64,000 bases of DNA from Rhodospirillales bacterium (lineage in GTDB: Bacteria > Pseudomonadota > Alphaproteobacteria > Acetobacterales > Acetobacteraceae), in contig JANXSM010000064.1 of NCBI GenBank assembly GCA_025352665.1, positions 1-64,000 of the forward strand. The letters run 5' to 3'. Of the stretch, positions 51,881 through 61,237 are shown piece by piece (position 1 is the stretch's first letter; every line of letters starts with the position of its first letter). The notes beneath the pieces are model-generated. The model saw nothing but the letters and a program-made list of their open reading frames with translations, was not told where the DNA came from and did not search any database. Position numbers and translations under genes: made by a program.

Positions 51881-53590
51881 TCAATACGTGGTGCCGGCGG
51901 CGAGCGCGAAGTGCTCGACGATCGGGCCCAGAGCCAAGGCGGGGAAGAAGGTCAGGCCACCAACGATAAGGATGACGCCGAGGGCGAGGCCCACGAACAT
52001 TGGCCCATCGGTCGGGAAGGTGCCGGCCGAGGGTGGCACGGTCTTCTTGGCAGCCATGGAACCGGCAATGGCGAGTGCCGGAATGATGACGAAGAACCGG
52101 CCAATCATCATGCCGATACCCAGGCTGGTGTTCCAGAACTTGGTGTTCGCCGATAGTCCTGCGAACGCGCTGCCATTGTTGGCAGCCGCCGAAACATAAG
52201 CATACAGCGCCTCAGAGAAGCCATGTGGGCCGCTGGCGGAAATCCCGGTTGTCCCGGCCGTGACCACCACAGCCACCGCCGTGAAGCCGAGCATCACGAG
52301 CGGCAGACACAGGATAGCCAACATGGTCATCTTGATCTCGCGCGCCTCAATCTTTTTGCCGAGATACTCAGGGGTGCGCCCAACCATGAGCCCTGCGACG
52401 AACACCGCCACGATGGCAAACATCATGAAGCCGTAGAGACCCGAGCCCACGCCGCCGAAGATGATCTCGCCCAGCATCATGTTGACCATCGGCACCATAC
52501 CGCCGAGTGGCAGGAAGCTCTCGATCATGCTGTTAACGGCACCGCAGGAGGCAGCGGTGGTGATGGTCGAGAAAAGTGCCGACTGGGTGATGCCGAAGCG
52601 GATCTCCTTGCCTTCCATGTTGCCCATGGAGGGATCAACACCGAGTGCCGTGAGCAGCGGATTGCCGTGCGCCTCGGACCAGTAGAGCACGGAGACGCCG
52701 ACCAGGAACAAAATGCCCATGGCGGCGAAGACGGCCCAGCCTTGCTTCTCGCTGCCGACCATGCGGCCGAACATGTTGGTCAGTGCTGCGCCGATTGCAA
52801 AGATCGAGATCATCTGGAAAAAATCGACCAGTGCGGTCGGGTTCTCGAACGGATGCGCGGAGTTGGCGTTGAAGAACCCGCCACCGTTGGTGCCGAGCAT
52901 CTTGATCGCTTCCTGCGAGGCGACCGGCCCGATGGCGATGGTCTGCTTCGCACCTTCCAGCGTGGTGGCGTCGACAAAGCCGCCCAAGGTCTGCGGCACA
53001 CCCTGCCAGACCAACACGAGGGTGAAGATGATGCAGATCGGGATCAGGCCATACAGCGTGATGCGTGTGAGATCGACCCAGAAATTGCCGATTGTTTTCG
53101 CCGAACGCCGCGAGAAACCGCGCACGAAGGCAAAGGCAATCGCGATGCCGGCGGCGGCCGACATGAAGTTCTGCACCGTCAGCGCCACCATCTGCGAGGC
53201 GTTGCTCATGGTGCTCTCGCCGCCATAGGATTGCCAGTTGGTGTTGGTCAGGAACGAAACTGCCGTGTTGTACGCAAGATCTGGCGTGATCGCAGACTGG
53301 CCGGCAGGGTTCAGCGGCAGCACCGTCTGCAGGCGCAGAATGGCGTAGGCGAGCACGAAGCCGACCACTTTGAACATCAGCATGGCGACCGCATAGCCGA
53401 CCCAGCTTTGCTCATCGGTGGGCTTCACGCCGCACGCCGCGTAGATGCCGCGTTCGACCGGGCCGAGCACGGGCGACAGGAAGGAGCGCCCACCGGTGGC
53501 AAGCGTGGTGAGGAAACCGCCGAGCGGGCGGGTGATGGCGATGATGATGGCGCAATACAGCGCGATCTGAATCCAGCCGGAGATTGTCAT
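51881..53590 (-). CDS. kdpA: Potassium-transporting ATPase subunit KdpA
   Basis: A 569-residue channel-like subunit with about ten membrane helices. Selectivity loops include [48 protein letters not shown] and [12 protein letters not shown], the four pore-loop remnants of the superfamily of K+ transporters. Length is typical. Its start is 10 bases after kdpF. Confidence 0.98.
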   Translation of the reverse strand: MTISGWIQIALYCAIIIAITRPLGGFLTTLATGGRSFLSPVLGPVERGIYAACGVKPTDEQSWVGYAVAMLMFKVVGFVLAYAILRLQTVLPLNPAGQSAITPDLAYNTAVSFLTNTNWQSYGGESTMSNASQMVALTVQNFMSAAAGIAIAFAFVRGFSRRSAKTIGNFWVDLTRITLYGLIPICIIFTLVLVWQGVPQTLGGFVDATTLEGAKQTIAIGPVASQEAIKMLGTNGGGFFNANSAHPFENPTALVDFFQMISIFAIGAALTNMFGRMVGSEKQGWAVFAAMGILFLVGVSVLYWSEAHGNPLLTALGVDPSMGNMEGKEIRFGITQSALFSTITTAASCGAVNSMIESFLPLGGMVPMVNMMLGEIIFGGVGSGLYGFMMFAIVAVFVAGLMVGRTPEYLGKKIEAREIKMTMLAILCLPLVMLGFTAVAVVVTAGTTGISASGPHGFSEALYAYVSAAANNGSAFAGLSANTKFWNTSLGIGMMIGRFFVIIPALAIAGSMAAKKTVPPSAGTFPTDGPMFVGLALGVILIVGGLTFFPALALGPIVEHFALAAGTTY

Positions 53591-53600
53591 TGTGATGCCC

Positions 53601-53690
53601 TCAGAACTTTTCGGGGCGGACGAGTGCGTAGACCAGGTAGATCAACAGGCCCACGGTCACGATGGCGCCAAGCGCAAGATCGAAGCTCAT
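53601..53690 (-). CDS. kdpF: Small subunit KdpF
   Basis: A 29-residue single-helix membrane peptide ([20 protein letters not shown] then YALVRPEKF), with the KdpF end ALVRPEKF. It stabilises the KdpABC complex and binds at the KdpA-KdpB interface. The ATG follows the stop of the upstream 27-residue gene by one base. Confidence 0.93.
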   Translation of the reverse strand: MSFDLALGAIVTVGLLIYLVYALVRPEKF

Positions 53691-53691
53691 G

Positions 53692-53775
53692 TCAGAGCCT
53701 GTCGCACAGATGAACGAAGCCAAGGCACACGGCGAAGCCGCCGATCCCCAGCACCAGATAGATAACGTCGTACAT
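53692..53775 (-). CDS. 27-residue membrane peptide upstream of kdpF
   Basis: ATG, then a single hydrophobic helix (MYDVIYLVLGIGGFAVCLGF) and the polar end VHLCDRL and a TGA, one base ahead of the kdpF start. It is the first frame of the kdp transcript. I recall similar peptides ending in LCDRL ahead of kdpF in other Alphaproteobacteria, which argues that it is real. It could be a further small subunit or a leader peptide that couples translation to kdpF. There is no strong ribosome site. Confidence 0.65.
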   Translation of the reverse strand: MYDVIYLVLGIGGFAVCLGFVHLCDRL

Positions 53776-53871
53776 GACAAAAATCCTATGCAATCGTGCC
53801 GGGAAGATCGGCAGGACCGCATAGGAATGAAATTACGCCCGGAAGCCGCTCCTATAGGAAAAGCATAGGAA
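53776..53871 (-). promoter_or_regulatory. kdp promoter region with repeated TTCCTATGC motif
   Basis: On the minus strand, ATTCCTATGC occurs twice (about 53863-53872 and 53820-53829) and a related TTTCCTATAGG lies at about 53849-53859. An inverted copy (GCATAGGATT) lies immediately before the first gene of the operon. This is the only non-coding space upstream of the kdp genes, so these repeats are good candidates for KdpE sites or core promoter parts. Confidence 0.45.
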
Positions 53872-55260
53872 TCAGTCGTAGCGCCTACGCAGTTCCTTCG
53901 CGAGCTGTGCTTCGGGCAGGCTGCGCCCGCCGGCGATGCGCAGCTCCACAACCTTGCCGGCCTTGTTCCGCACGCGCCGCACCGGCTCGTTGTAGCTGGC
54001 AAAGGCGCCGGCCTGCGTCATGCGGGCCTCGTCGGCGCCGTCCACGGTGAGCTCGGGAACCTTTGCGAACGGGTTCAGCATTCCCGGCAGCGCCAGCAGC
54101 ACCTTGTCGCCCATTGGTACCAGGTCGTTGGCGCCCCACACGCTCCACCAGCGCCCGGTCCAGTCGGCGGTCCTGGCAGTGGGCGCCCCCTCGGCCTCGA
54201 AACGCTTGAGAATGCTCATGATCCCGGTAAGGAAACCATCGGCCATCCCGTCCGAGGCATTGGTGAGCACCGAGATGGCGAGCTCGTGCGTCGGCACCAC
54301 GCTGGTGCGGGTGATGTAGCCCTGAAAGCCGCCGCTGTGGCCGAACCAGTCCCAGCCGTCCAGCGTGCCGCCGATGATGCCCAGGCCGTAGCTGCGCGGC
54401 TCCGCGCTGAAGGCGTCCTTCCATTGCGGGCGGGTCATCTCCCGCCGGCTCGCGACCGACAGGATGCTCCGCTCGGCGTTGGGCGCGAGCTGTGCGAAGA
54501 ACTTCACCAGATCGGCTGCGGTCGAGACGAAGCCGGTGGCTGAAGCCAGCGCGTGGGTGGACTGGTCGCCCGGGAACACAAGGCGACGGCCAAGCAGCAC
54601 CTTGCTGCCATGGCCGCGGGCGAGCCTGGCCGAAGCCGGCAGCGGCACATCGGCGTCGGTTTCAACCAGGCCCGCGGGCTTGATGACCTCCCGCGCCATC
54701 CAGTCCCCATAAGGCTCGCCGGTGATGGCCTCGATCACCAGGCCAGCTAGGGCGAAACCATGATTGGAGTATTTCAGACGCGTGTTGGCGGCAATCGTCG
54801 GCGGCAGGGTAAGGTCTTCGCGGATACGCGTCTCGTCGGAGAACGGCGCCCGGCCGGCCCAGTAGCCGGTGTCGATGCCATCGCGAAAAATGCCTGCGGT
54901 GTGCGACAGCAGCTGCGCAATCGTGGCGGCGGCAATCTCCGGATGCAGGCCGTCGACATACTGCCCGGCGGTGTCATCAAGCCGGACCCTGCCCTGCTCT
55001 CGCAGTTTCATCACGGCGGTGGCGGTGAACGACTTCGAGTGGGATGCCACCCGGAAGCGGTGCCGTGGCGTCAGCTTCTGCCCGACCACCGCATCGGCGT
55101 AACCGTACGCGGCTTCCAACACCGGCTGGCCGCGCCAGGCGATGGCAACGGAGCAGCCAGGCTGCTCGGTCAGGCGCATCTGATACTCCAGCCATTGCGG
55201 AACATAGGCCAGGGCTGCGGCGAGCCATGCGGGGGTTTTTGGTGCGGATGCTTTTGCCAT
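53872..55260 (-). CDS. Serine hydrolase, beta-lactamase class C/esterase fold
   Basis: A 462-residue protein of the penicillin-binding-protein-like serine hydrolase family. The nucleophile motif SHSK (S73, K76), YSN (164-166) and HSGG (308-311) are present and correctly spaced. There is no signal peptide, so it is probably cytoplasmic, and a role as D-aminopeptidase or esterase is more likely than antibiotic resistance. A C-terminal domain of about 120 residues follows. It is the last gene of the ABC transporter/deacylase operon, 3 bases after the deacylase stop. Confidence 0.87.
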   Translation of the reverse strand: MAKASAPKTPAWLAAALAYVPQWLEYQMRLTEQPGCSVAIAWRGQPVLEAAYGYADAVVGQKLTPRHRFRVASHSKSFTATAVMKLREQGRVRLDDTAGQYVDGLHPEIAAATIAQLLSHTAGIFRDGIDTGYWAGRAPFSDETRIREDLTLPPTIAANTRLKYSNHGFALAGLVIEAITGEPYGDWMAREVIKPAGLVETDADVPLPASARLARGHGSKVLLGRRLVFPGDQSTHALASATGFVSTAADLVKFFAQLAPNAERSILSVASRREMTRPQWKDAFSAEPRSYGLGIIGGTLDGWDWFGHSGGFQGYITRTSVVPTHELAISVLTNASDGMADGFLTGIMSILKRFEAEGAPTARTADWTGRWWSVWGANDLVPMGDKVLLALPGMLNPFAKVPELTVDGADEARMTQAGAFASYNEPVRRVRNKAGKVVELRIAGGRSLPEAQLAKELRRRYD

Positions 55261-55263
55261 CGA

Positions 55264-56514
55264 TCAACTCCGGGTCAGATAGTCATACGCCGACAACAGA
55301 TGCACGCGCAGCACTGCCAGATACTCCCGCTCCGTCACGCGCTCGTCGATACGGCCCATGCTGACGGGCGACGGGCCGTAGAGATACGCGGGGATATTGG
55401 CCCAGCGCCAGTACCGGCTGTCGGAGCCACCGAGCGAGGACATCGGCACCGGCCGCGCGCCGGTGGCGGCTTCGGCGTTGTCCTGGATGATATGCATCAT
55501 CTCGCCGTCCGGGTCGGCCATGCTGCCGGGATAGGAGTGCGCCTCCACCAGTTCGAAGCCCGCATCATGCGCCCGGCAGATCGCGGCGACCTCGTCGTGC
55601 ACGCGATCGTAGTCGATGCCGACGGGAATGCGGATGTCGATCTCCATGACGCACGCATGCGGGATCTGGTTGACCTTCAGGCCGCCATGGATCACGCCGG
55701 GATTGAACGTCATCCGCCGAACCACTTCGGCAGCCCCCGGCCCCATACCGGCTTCCAGCGTCGCCACCGCCGCGGGGGTGGTGAGGTAGCCGGCCACGTT
55801 GCTCGGCAGGTTCGCCGGCCGCATATGCAGCTTTGCGTCGAGCTCTGCGGTAATGGCCGCCATGATCTTGTTGGGGTTTCGCGACAGATGCGGATAGCCG
55901 CCATGCCCGCCCGGCGCCAACACGGTGATGATGTAGCGGCGCGTGCCCTTCTCCATGAAACGCACGTTGTTGAGGCCTGAAGGTTCGCCGTTCAGGCAGC
56001 AATCGCCCAGCACCTCGTCACGATGCATGTCGAACAGGAACTTCGTGCCCCATTTGCCGCCGGTCTGCTCGTCCGAGACCGCGGTCAGCGTCAGCCGGCC
56101 AGCGAGCTGGTCGCGGATGGCGTGCAGCCAGGCGTAGGTGATGATCCCAGCCGCGGTGCCGGCCTTCATGTCCGAAGCGCCGCGGCCGAACAGCATGCCG
56201 TCGCGTCGCTCGCCCGACCAGCCAGTGTCGTCAATCGGCGGAAACACGTCGATATGCCCGTTCAACACAAGGTGCCGGCCAGGCCGGGATCCTTCGAAAC
56301 TGCCGAGGATGTTGGGCAGATGCGGGTGGGCCGCGGCAATCCGCCACGGCGCCCCGCTTTCGGTCAGGAAATCGGTGATATGATCGGCGGCCTGCGTGGT
56401 GTCGCCGGGTGGGTTGGCTGAGCGGGATTGCAGGAAACCCTGGAGGAAGGCGATCGCAGGCTCCGCATCGGTGTCCAGCTTCCGCAGCAATGCCGCGCGG
56501 ACAGGATCGCTCAA
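55264..56514 (-). CDS. M20 family deacylase (ArgE/DapE type)
   Basis: A 416-residue zinc hydrolase. Metal-site motifs are LVLNGHIDVFPP (H and D), FGRGASDMKAG (D), a Glu pair near VSDEQTGG, and the C-terminal His in the last third. The dimerisation domain is between. These enzymes remove acyl groups from amino acids or cleave dipeptides. Translation probably starts at TTG (LSDPVR), overlapping the stop of the preceding binding-protein gene (TTGA); the codon is unusual but removes a long poor extension. Its operon neighbours suggest it processes an imported acylated amino acid or peptide. Confidence 0.88.
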   Translation of the reverse strand: MSDPVRAALLRKLDTDAEPAIAFLQGFLQSRSANPPGDTTQAADHITDFLTESGAPWRIAAAHPHLPNILGSFEGSRPGRHLVLNGHIDVFPPIDDTGWSGERRDGMLFGRGASDMKAGTAAGIITYAWLHAIRDQLAGRLTLTAVSDEQTGGKWGTKFLFDMHRDEVLGDCCLNGEPSGLNNVRFMEKGTRRYIITVLAPGGHGGYPHLSRNPNKIMAAITAELDAKLHMRPANLPSNVAGYLTTPAAVATLEAGMGPGAAEVVRRMTFNPGVIHGGLKVNQIPHACVMEIDIRIPVGIDYDRVHDEVAAICRAHDAGFELVEAHSYPGSMADPDGEMMHIIQDNAEAATGARPVPMSSLGGSDSRYWRWANIPAYLYGPSPVSMGRIDERVTEREYLAVLRVHLLSAYDYLTRS

Positions 56515-57284
56515 GGCTTGGCTCCGTTGATGGTGGCGGTGGGAATGCCGTTGTCCTCGAGATGCCATTTGGCGAGTAGCGTCTTGTAGGCGCCATTGTC
56601 CATCATGGCCTGCACCGACGCGCGCACCTGCTCACGCAGTTTCGGGTCGGTCTTGGCCATGGGAATGCCGCCGATCACCTCTGTGAAGGCGGTGCCGATC
56701 GGCCGGAACACGCCGGGGTCGGTCTGCATCAGATACCCGATCGTCTCGCTGCCCTGCACACCCACGTCGATGCGACCGGTGCGCATCTGCGTGCGCGTGT
56801 CGATCGAGCCCTCAGTGCCCATCGCGTCCATCGGCTTGCCCGCGCAATGCGCGTTCGACCAAGCCTTGATGTCGGCAGGCCAACTGGTGCTGCGGCTGGC
56901 GCCGACCTTGAGGCCGCACAGATCAGCCTCGGTTTTTGCGGGGGTGTTGGACATCACGAAGAAAATTGCCCCAGTGCGAAAATAATCGACGAAGTCGACC
57001 ACCTCGCGGCGTGGCGGCAAATCGCCGATTCCGTCCACCGCCATGTCGATCCGCCCGGTCTGCAGCGCCGGAATGAACTGCACGAACGGCATCTCCTGCC
57101 AGTCCACGGTGGTCGCCAGCGACACCGCGATCGCCTCGGCCATGTCGACATCAAAGCCGAGCCGCTGGTTGGTAGCGGGGTCGCGATAGGTCATCGGCGG
57201 GTAATTGGGGTAGGTGGCCACACGCAACGGTTCCGCCATGGCGGGAACCGCGATCAGGCAGGCGAGAGCGGCTAAGATGCGCAT
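56511..57284 (-). CDS. Polar amino acid ABC transporter, solute-binding protein
   Basis: A 257-residue family 3 binding protein with a signal peptide ([17 protein letters not shown]). The mature part has [16 protein letters not shown], the [11 protein letters not shown] motif and [22 protein letters not shown]. It probably captures an amino acid or derivative and delivers it to the permease encoded upstream. AGGAA precedes the ATG; an upstream ATG 9 codons earlier is weak. The next gene (deacylase) overlaps it. Confidence 0.91.
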   Translation of the reverse strand: MRILAALACLIAVPAMAEPLRVATYPNYPPMTYRDPATNQRLGFDVDMAEAIAVSLATTVDWQEMPFVQFIPALQTGRIDMAVDGIGDLPPRREVVDFVDYFRTGAIFFVMSNTPAKTEADLCGLKVGASRSTSWPADIKAWSNAHCAGKPMDAMGTEGSIDTRTQMRTGRIDVGVQGSETIGYLMQTDPGVFRPIGTAFTEVIGGIPMAKTDPKLREQVRASVQAMMDNGAYKTLLAKWHLEDNGIPTATINGAKP

Positions 57285-57336
57285 GGCAATTCCTGAGATC
57301 TGGTGGGACATTCTGCGTCCCGTTGGTCGGATGGCG

Positions 57337-58092
57337 TCAACCCATAACGGCCTGGATGAAGGCCTGGGTGCGCGGATGGGTCGGGTGGGTCAGCATGTCG
57401 GAGGCCGCTCCAGCCTCCACGATACGCCCGGCATCCATGAACACGGCACGGTGGGCGACCTCGCGTGCAAAGCCCAGCTCGTGCGTCACAACGACCATCG
57501 TCATGCCTGTGGCAGCGAGATCGCGCATGACGTGCAGCACTTCGGCGACCAACTCAGGGTCGAGTGCGGAGGTCGGCTCGTCGAACAGCAGCACATCGGG
57601 GTTCATCGCCAGCGCGCGGGCAATAGCCACGCGTTGTTGCTGGCCGCCGGAAAGCTGTGCCGGGCTCGCGCCCTCGCGCCCGGCCAGGCCGACACGGGCA
57701 AGCAGCGCGCGGGCCTCCCGCTCGGCTGTCTCGCGCGGTGTGGCGAGCACGCGGATCGGACCCTCGGTGATGTTCTGCAGCGCCGTCAGATGCGGCCATA
57801 GGTTGAAACGCTGGAACACCATGCCGCAGCGGCGACGCTGGCGGGCGATGCTGCGATCGTCGCGCTCCAGCAGCCGGTCGCCCTCCCGCGTGAAGCCTAT
57901 CAGGTCGCCATCGATCCAAACAGCACCGGCATCGGGCCGTTCGAGATGGTTGATGCAGCGAAGCAAGGTCGACTTGCCGGAGCCGGAGGGACCGAGGAGG
58001 CAGACGATCTCGCCGGCGGCGATGTCGAGATCGACCCCCTCAAGCGCCTGGATGCGGCCAAAGCGCTTGGACAGGCCACGAGCGACGATCAT
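57337..58092 (-). CDS. Polar amino acid ABC transporter, ATPase
   Basis: A 251-residue ABC ATPase of the polar amino acid (GlnQ/HisP) type: Walker [10 protein letters not shown] (34-42), Q-loop, signature [17 protein letters not shown], Walker [16 protein letters not shown], and switch His in [13 protein letters not shown]. It overlaps the permease stop/start by 4 bases (ATGA). Confidence 0.96.
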   Translation of the reverse strand: MIVARGLSKRFGRIQALEGVDLDIAAGEIVCLLGPSGSGKSTLLRCINHLERPDAGAVWIDGDLIGFTREGDRLLERDDRSIARQRRRCGMVFQRFNLWPHLTALQNITEGPIRVLATPRETAEREARALLARVGLAGREGASPAQLSGGQQQRVAIARALAMNPDVLLFDEPTSALDPELVAEVLHVMRDLAATGMTMVVVTHELGFAREVAHRAVFMDAGRIVEAGAASDMLTHPTHPRTQAFIQAVMG

Positions 58093-58961
58093 GCGGCCGG
58101 TCTCAGATGGCGTTCAAGCAGAGTTTGGCCGAGGGTCAGCAGCGTGACCACGGCGAGATACCAAATGGCGGCCACGATCAGCAGCTCGATGATCCTGGCG
58201 TTGGCGTAATAGATGTTCTGCACGCCGCGCAGCACTTCGGAGAACTGGATGACGCTCGCGACCGAGGTGAGCTTGACCATGCTGATCACCTCGTTGCCGA
58301 CCGGCGGGATGATCAGCCGCAGTGCCTGGGGCAATACGATGCGACGTAGTGCTGCGAACCGCGTCATCCCCACGGCCAGCGCCGCCTCCGCCTGGCCGCG
58401 GTCGATGGCGAGCAGACCGCCGCGCACCACTTCGGCAGTGTAGGCGGCCTGGTTGATGCCCAGCCCGAGCAAGGTTGCCACGAACGGCGTGATGACATCC
58501 ACGGTGCGAACCGAGCCCAGCAACGGCACACCAAGGCGGGGAAACACCAGTGCCAGGTTGAACCAGAGCAGCAACTGCAGCAGCAGAGGCGTGCCACGAA
58601 AGAACCAGATGTAGAGTCGGGCTGAGACACGCAGCACCGGGTTGGGCGACAGCATCATGACGGCAAACATCACGCCGAGCGAAAGGCCGAGCGCCATGGC
58701 GCAGATCGTCATCAGAACGGTGTTGACCAGGCCGGCAAGAATGGCGGGTGCCGTGAGGAAACGACCGACGATCGACCAGTCGATCTGACCGAGTGCAAAG
58801 CCACGGATGATGAAGCCCAGCGCCAGTAGAGCCAGGGCGGCACCGATCCACCGCCCAGGACGGCGGCGCGTGGCGATGCGCAGTCCGCTGACGGAGAGGC
58901 TGTCGCTGGGGTTCAATACCGGCTCCGCACCAAAGAGTCGCAGGATGGACGAGGGCGCCAC
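58089..58961 (-). CDS. Polar amino acid ABC transporter, permease
   Basis: A 290-residue membrane protein with about five helices starting near residue 38 and the permease EAA loop ([28 protein letters not shown]). The N-terminal 36 residues are polar. The start codon is GTG. The single permease gene implies a homodimer. First gene of the operon with the ATPase, binding protein, deacylase and hydrolase. Confidence 0.92.
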   Translation of the reverse strand: MAPSSILRLFGAEPVLNPSDSLSVSGLRIATRRRPGRWIGAALALLALGFIIRGFALGQIDWSIVGRFLTAPAILAGLVNTVLMTICAMALGLSLGVMFAVMMLSPNPVLRVSARLYIWFFRGTPLLLQLLLWFNLALVFPRLGVPLLGSVRTVDVITPFVATLLGLGINQAAYTAEVVRGGLLAIDRGQAEAALAVGMTRFAALRRIVLPQALRLIIPPVGNEVISMVKLTSVASVIQFSEVLRGVQNIYYANARIIELLIVAAIWYLAVVTLLTLGQTLLERHLRPAA

Positions 58962-59071
58962 CGAGGTCCACCGGGGTCGACCACTCAGGGCTTGCCCTTA
59001 ATTGATCCGCGGCCGGCGATACTGGATTGTTCGCCCAACCGCGTGCTGCGGGACCACAACACCGGCGCCCC

Positions 59072-59572
59072 ATGAGATCTTTGTTCCGATGGATGGCTCG
59101 ACCGCTATGGCGGCGGGTCAATGGCCTGATCGAGGCACGCGTGCACCGTTTAGAGACGATGTGGGCGACCCGGGTCGATGACATCGCGCGGGGAGCGGCG
59201 ACCGAATTGGCGCAGCTGCGCTGCCTTACAGCCGTCTGGCAGGCGGAGGCGATGCAGGCGATGGCAGTACAACGCGCCCAGTCGGACGCGTTGGACGATG
59301 GGCTTGGGCTGGTGCGGGCCAGACTTGCGGCCCTTCAGGCCGAGCACGGGGCGTACGTATGCGCCCAGGCCGGAATGCAGGAGCAAGGCGAACGGCTGGA
59401 CCAGATGTGCGAACAGCATCGCAACGTCGCAAGCGACGTGGCTGCCCTGTCCACTGCCGCACGGCAATTGGGCGCGGTGGCGCGCGCCGACGTCACCGCC
59501 ATGCTGCACCGCATGGAGCAGCTTCGCTATGAGTTGCGCCATGACCTGGGCGCGGCGGCAGCGCATGGATGA
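59072..59572 (+). CDS. Coiled-coil protein of unknown function
   Basis: A 166-residue, almost entirely helical protein with a basic N-terminus (MRSLFRWMARPLWRRVN) and heptad-rich coiled coil over most of its length (LIEARVHRLETMW, EQGERLDQMCEQH, MLHRMEQLRYELRHDL). It ends by overlapping the next gene by 8 bases, the first half of a split GT9 transferase, so it is probably co-translated and may scaffold it. I do not recognise a family. Confidence 0.65.
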   Translation: MRSLFRWMARPLWRRVNGLIEARVHRLETMWATRVDDIARGAATELAQLRCLTAVWQAEAMQAMAVQRAQSDALDDGLGLVRARLAALQAEHGAYVCAQAGMQEQGERLDQMCEQHRNVASDVAALSTAARQLGAVARADVTAMLHRMEQLRYELRHDLGAAAAHG

Positions 59573-60518
59573 TCTAGCCGGCTGGCCGCCCGCGCCTCGC
59601 GATCCGCCCGGGCACACCCGTATCGAGCGGCGCCGTTCAGTGGCGGTGCACCGCGTTCTGGTGCTGAAGCTGGACCATCTCGGTGATTTCATCCTGGGCC
59701 TGCCGGCGTTGGAGCGGCTGCGCGTCCATTTCCCGCAGGCGCATATCACGTTGGTTTGTGGCAGCTGGAACGTGCCCGCGGCGGCAGGACTGCGGCTGTT
59801 CGACCAGGTGATCGCGTTCGATGCCTTTGCCGCCAACCCAGCCCAGGCGCCGCCGCCGGACCGCGACCGTCTGTTGCCGCAGTTGCGCGATCTGCTCGAC
59901 CAAAGCTACGATCTTGCGATCGACCTGCGGGTGGATGATGATACGCGCCCGTATCTGACCGCAGTTTTGGCCCGGGTTCGCTGCGGCATCGGCACACGTT
60001 CGCGGTTCGATTTCCTCGATGTGTTCTTGCCGATCGATGCCACCAGGGCGCAAACGCCGCCGCCCGCGGTGCTGCTGGCGCATCTGTTCCACTCAGCCAA
60101 CGGCTGTGTCGACCATGGTTACATGAAGCAGTGCACCGAGGCCCCGGCCGGCCCCGCGGTGCTGGTGTTCGGTCCCTACCTGCAGATCCCCACAGGTCGC
60201 TTTTGTTTCAGCCCCTATCTCGAGGTTTTGCAGGGCGGTGTGGCGTTTGAGGTGCTGGTGGACGATCAGCCGATATCGGCGGGTGTCGCGAGCGGCGGCG
60301 CGATCGACTTCGTCAACCTCACGCCGGGTGGCCATTTTCAATTCCGTCTGCTTGCCTCGGCCATGGCGGAGCCAACGACATTCCGTTTCTATGGTGGGTC
60401 TTTGCTGCGTGAACCGGTGAGCGATGTGCTGCACCAGTCGGAATATCTGATGTTGTTGGTGGAGCTTGTGGCGATGCGGGTGCGGTCGAGCGGACTTCTG
60501 GTGGAGATCGGGGCATGA
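59565..60518 (+). CDS. Split GT9 glycosyltransferase, N-terminal half with beta-rich tail
   Basis: A 317-residue protein. Residues about 30-190 are the N-terminal Rossmann domain of a GT9 transferase (VLVLKLDHLGDFILGLPALERL, HITLVCGSWNVPAA, YDLAIDLRVDDDTRPYL), very like the intact GT9 at 24.7 kb. From about 195 the sequence changes to an acyclic, beta-rich segment (LVFGPYLQIPTGRFCFSPYLEVLQ, FRLLASAMAEP, FRFYGGSLL) that looks like a carbohydrate- or lipid-binding sandwich. The C-terminal GT9 domain is in the next gene, whose ATG overlaps this stop (ATGA). Confidence 0.75.
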   Translation: MDDLAGWPPAPRDPPGHTRIERRRSVAVHRVLVLKLDHLGDFILGLPALERLRVHFPQAHITLVCGSWNVPAAAGLRLFDQVIAFDAFAANPAQAPPPDRDRLLPQLRDLLDQSYDLAIDLRVDDDTRPYLTAVLARVRCGIGTRSRFDFLDVFLPIDATRAQTPPPAVLLAHLFHSANGCVDHGYMKQCTEAPAGPAVLVFGPYLQIPTGRFCFSPYLEVLQGGVAFEVLVDDQPISAGVASGGAIDFVNLTPGGHFQFRLLASAMAEPTTFRFYGGSLLREPVSDVLHQSEYLMLLVELVAMRVRSSGLLVEIGA

Positions 60519-61237
60519 AGCGCCGGGTAATCGTCGCGCCGTTTTCCAACAACGATCTTCGCGACTGGCCACGAGGGCATTATCGCAGCCTGATCGCCCT
60601 GTTGCTGCAATCTACGGAGGTGATCGTCGAACTGGTGGGCACGGCCGCGCAACGGTCAGCGGTGGCGGCACTGGCCGAAGGCCTGGTGGCCGAGGATCTG
60701 GGGGCCCGTCGCATCATCAACAGCTGTGGGGCATACGAATGGGCCGAACTGGCGACGAAATGTCGCGATGCCGCCTGCGTTGTTGGCAACAATTCCGGCG
60801 TCGTGCATCTCGCAGGCTCGGTGGGGGCTGCAGTTGTGTGCGTTTTCGGCGGCGCCAATGATCGGGGGGAATGGGGGCCGCTCGGTGCGGGGGTGATCGT
60901 GGTCAGCCGCGAGGTTTTGTGCTCACCCTGCCATCTCGCCCGCGCCGCCGATTGCGCCCATGCGCTCGCCTGCCTGCACGATATCACGCCGGCCGAGGTG
61001 GCCCGCGTGGTGCTAACCGTCCTCGCGCGGCCAGCGGCGGTGCAGCCACAGCCATTCGCCCGGGCGCTCGCGGATCCAGCCTTCGAGGACGGCGTTGATT
61101 TCGGCGGTGAGGAGGGCGATGTCTTTCTGGCGGTCGAAGGTTTCGGGCAGGCGCATCGGTGGCTCGATGATGAGGCGCATCCGGGCAGGGCCGAGGCGCT
61201 GGGTATGGGCGGGCACCAACGGACAGCGAAAGCGTAG
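60515..61237 (+). CDS. Split GT9 glycosyltransferase, C-terminal half
   Basis: A 240-residue protein whose residues 1-165 are the C-terminal domain of a GT9 enzyme: VIVAPFSNNDLRDWPRGHY, GNNSGVVHLAGSVGAAVVCVFGG for nucleotide-sugar binding, and the Cys-rich end CSPCHLARAADCAHALACL as in the intact GT9 at 24.7 kb. Together with the preceding gene it makes one GT-B enzyme in two chains. The last 75 residues are encoded antisense to lpxL and look like noise; the functional protein likely ends near residue 170, though the first stop codon lies only at 61235. Confidence 0.75.
   Translation: MKRRVIVAPFSNNDLRDWPRGHYRSLIALLLQSTEVIVELVGTAAQRSAVAALAEGLVAEDLGARRIINSCGAYEWAELATKCRDAACVVGNNSGVVHLAGSVGAAVVCVFGGANDRGEWGPLGAGVIVVSREVLCSPCHLARAADCAHALACLHDITPAEVARVVLTVLARPAAVQPQPFARALADPAFEDGVDFGGEEGDVFLAVEGFGQAHRWLDDEAHPGRAEALGMGGHQRTAKA

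Noticed and set aside
52223-53713. 496-codon plus-strand frame over kdpA
   Set aside because: His/Asp/Gly-rich shadow composition opposite a highly conserved gene.
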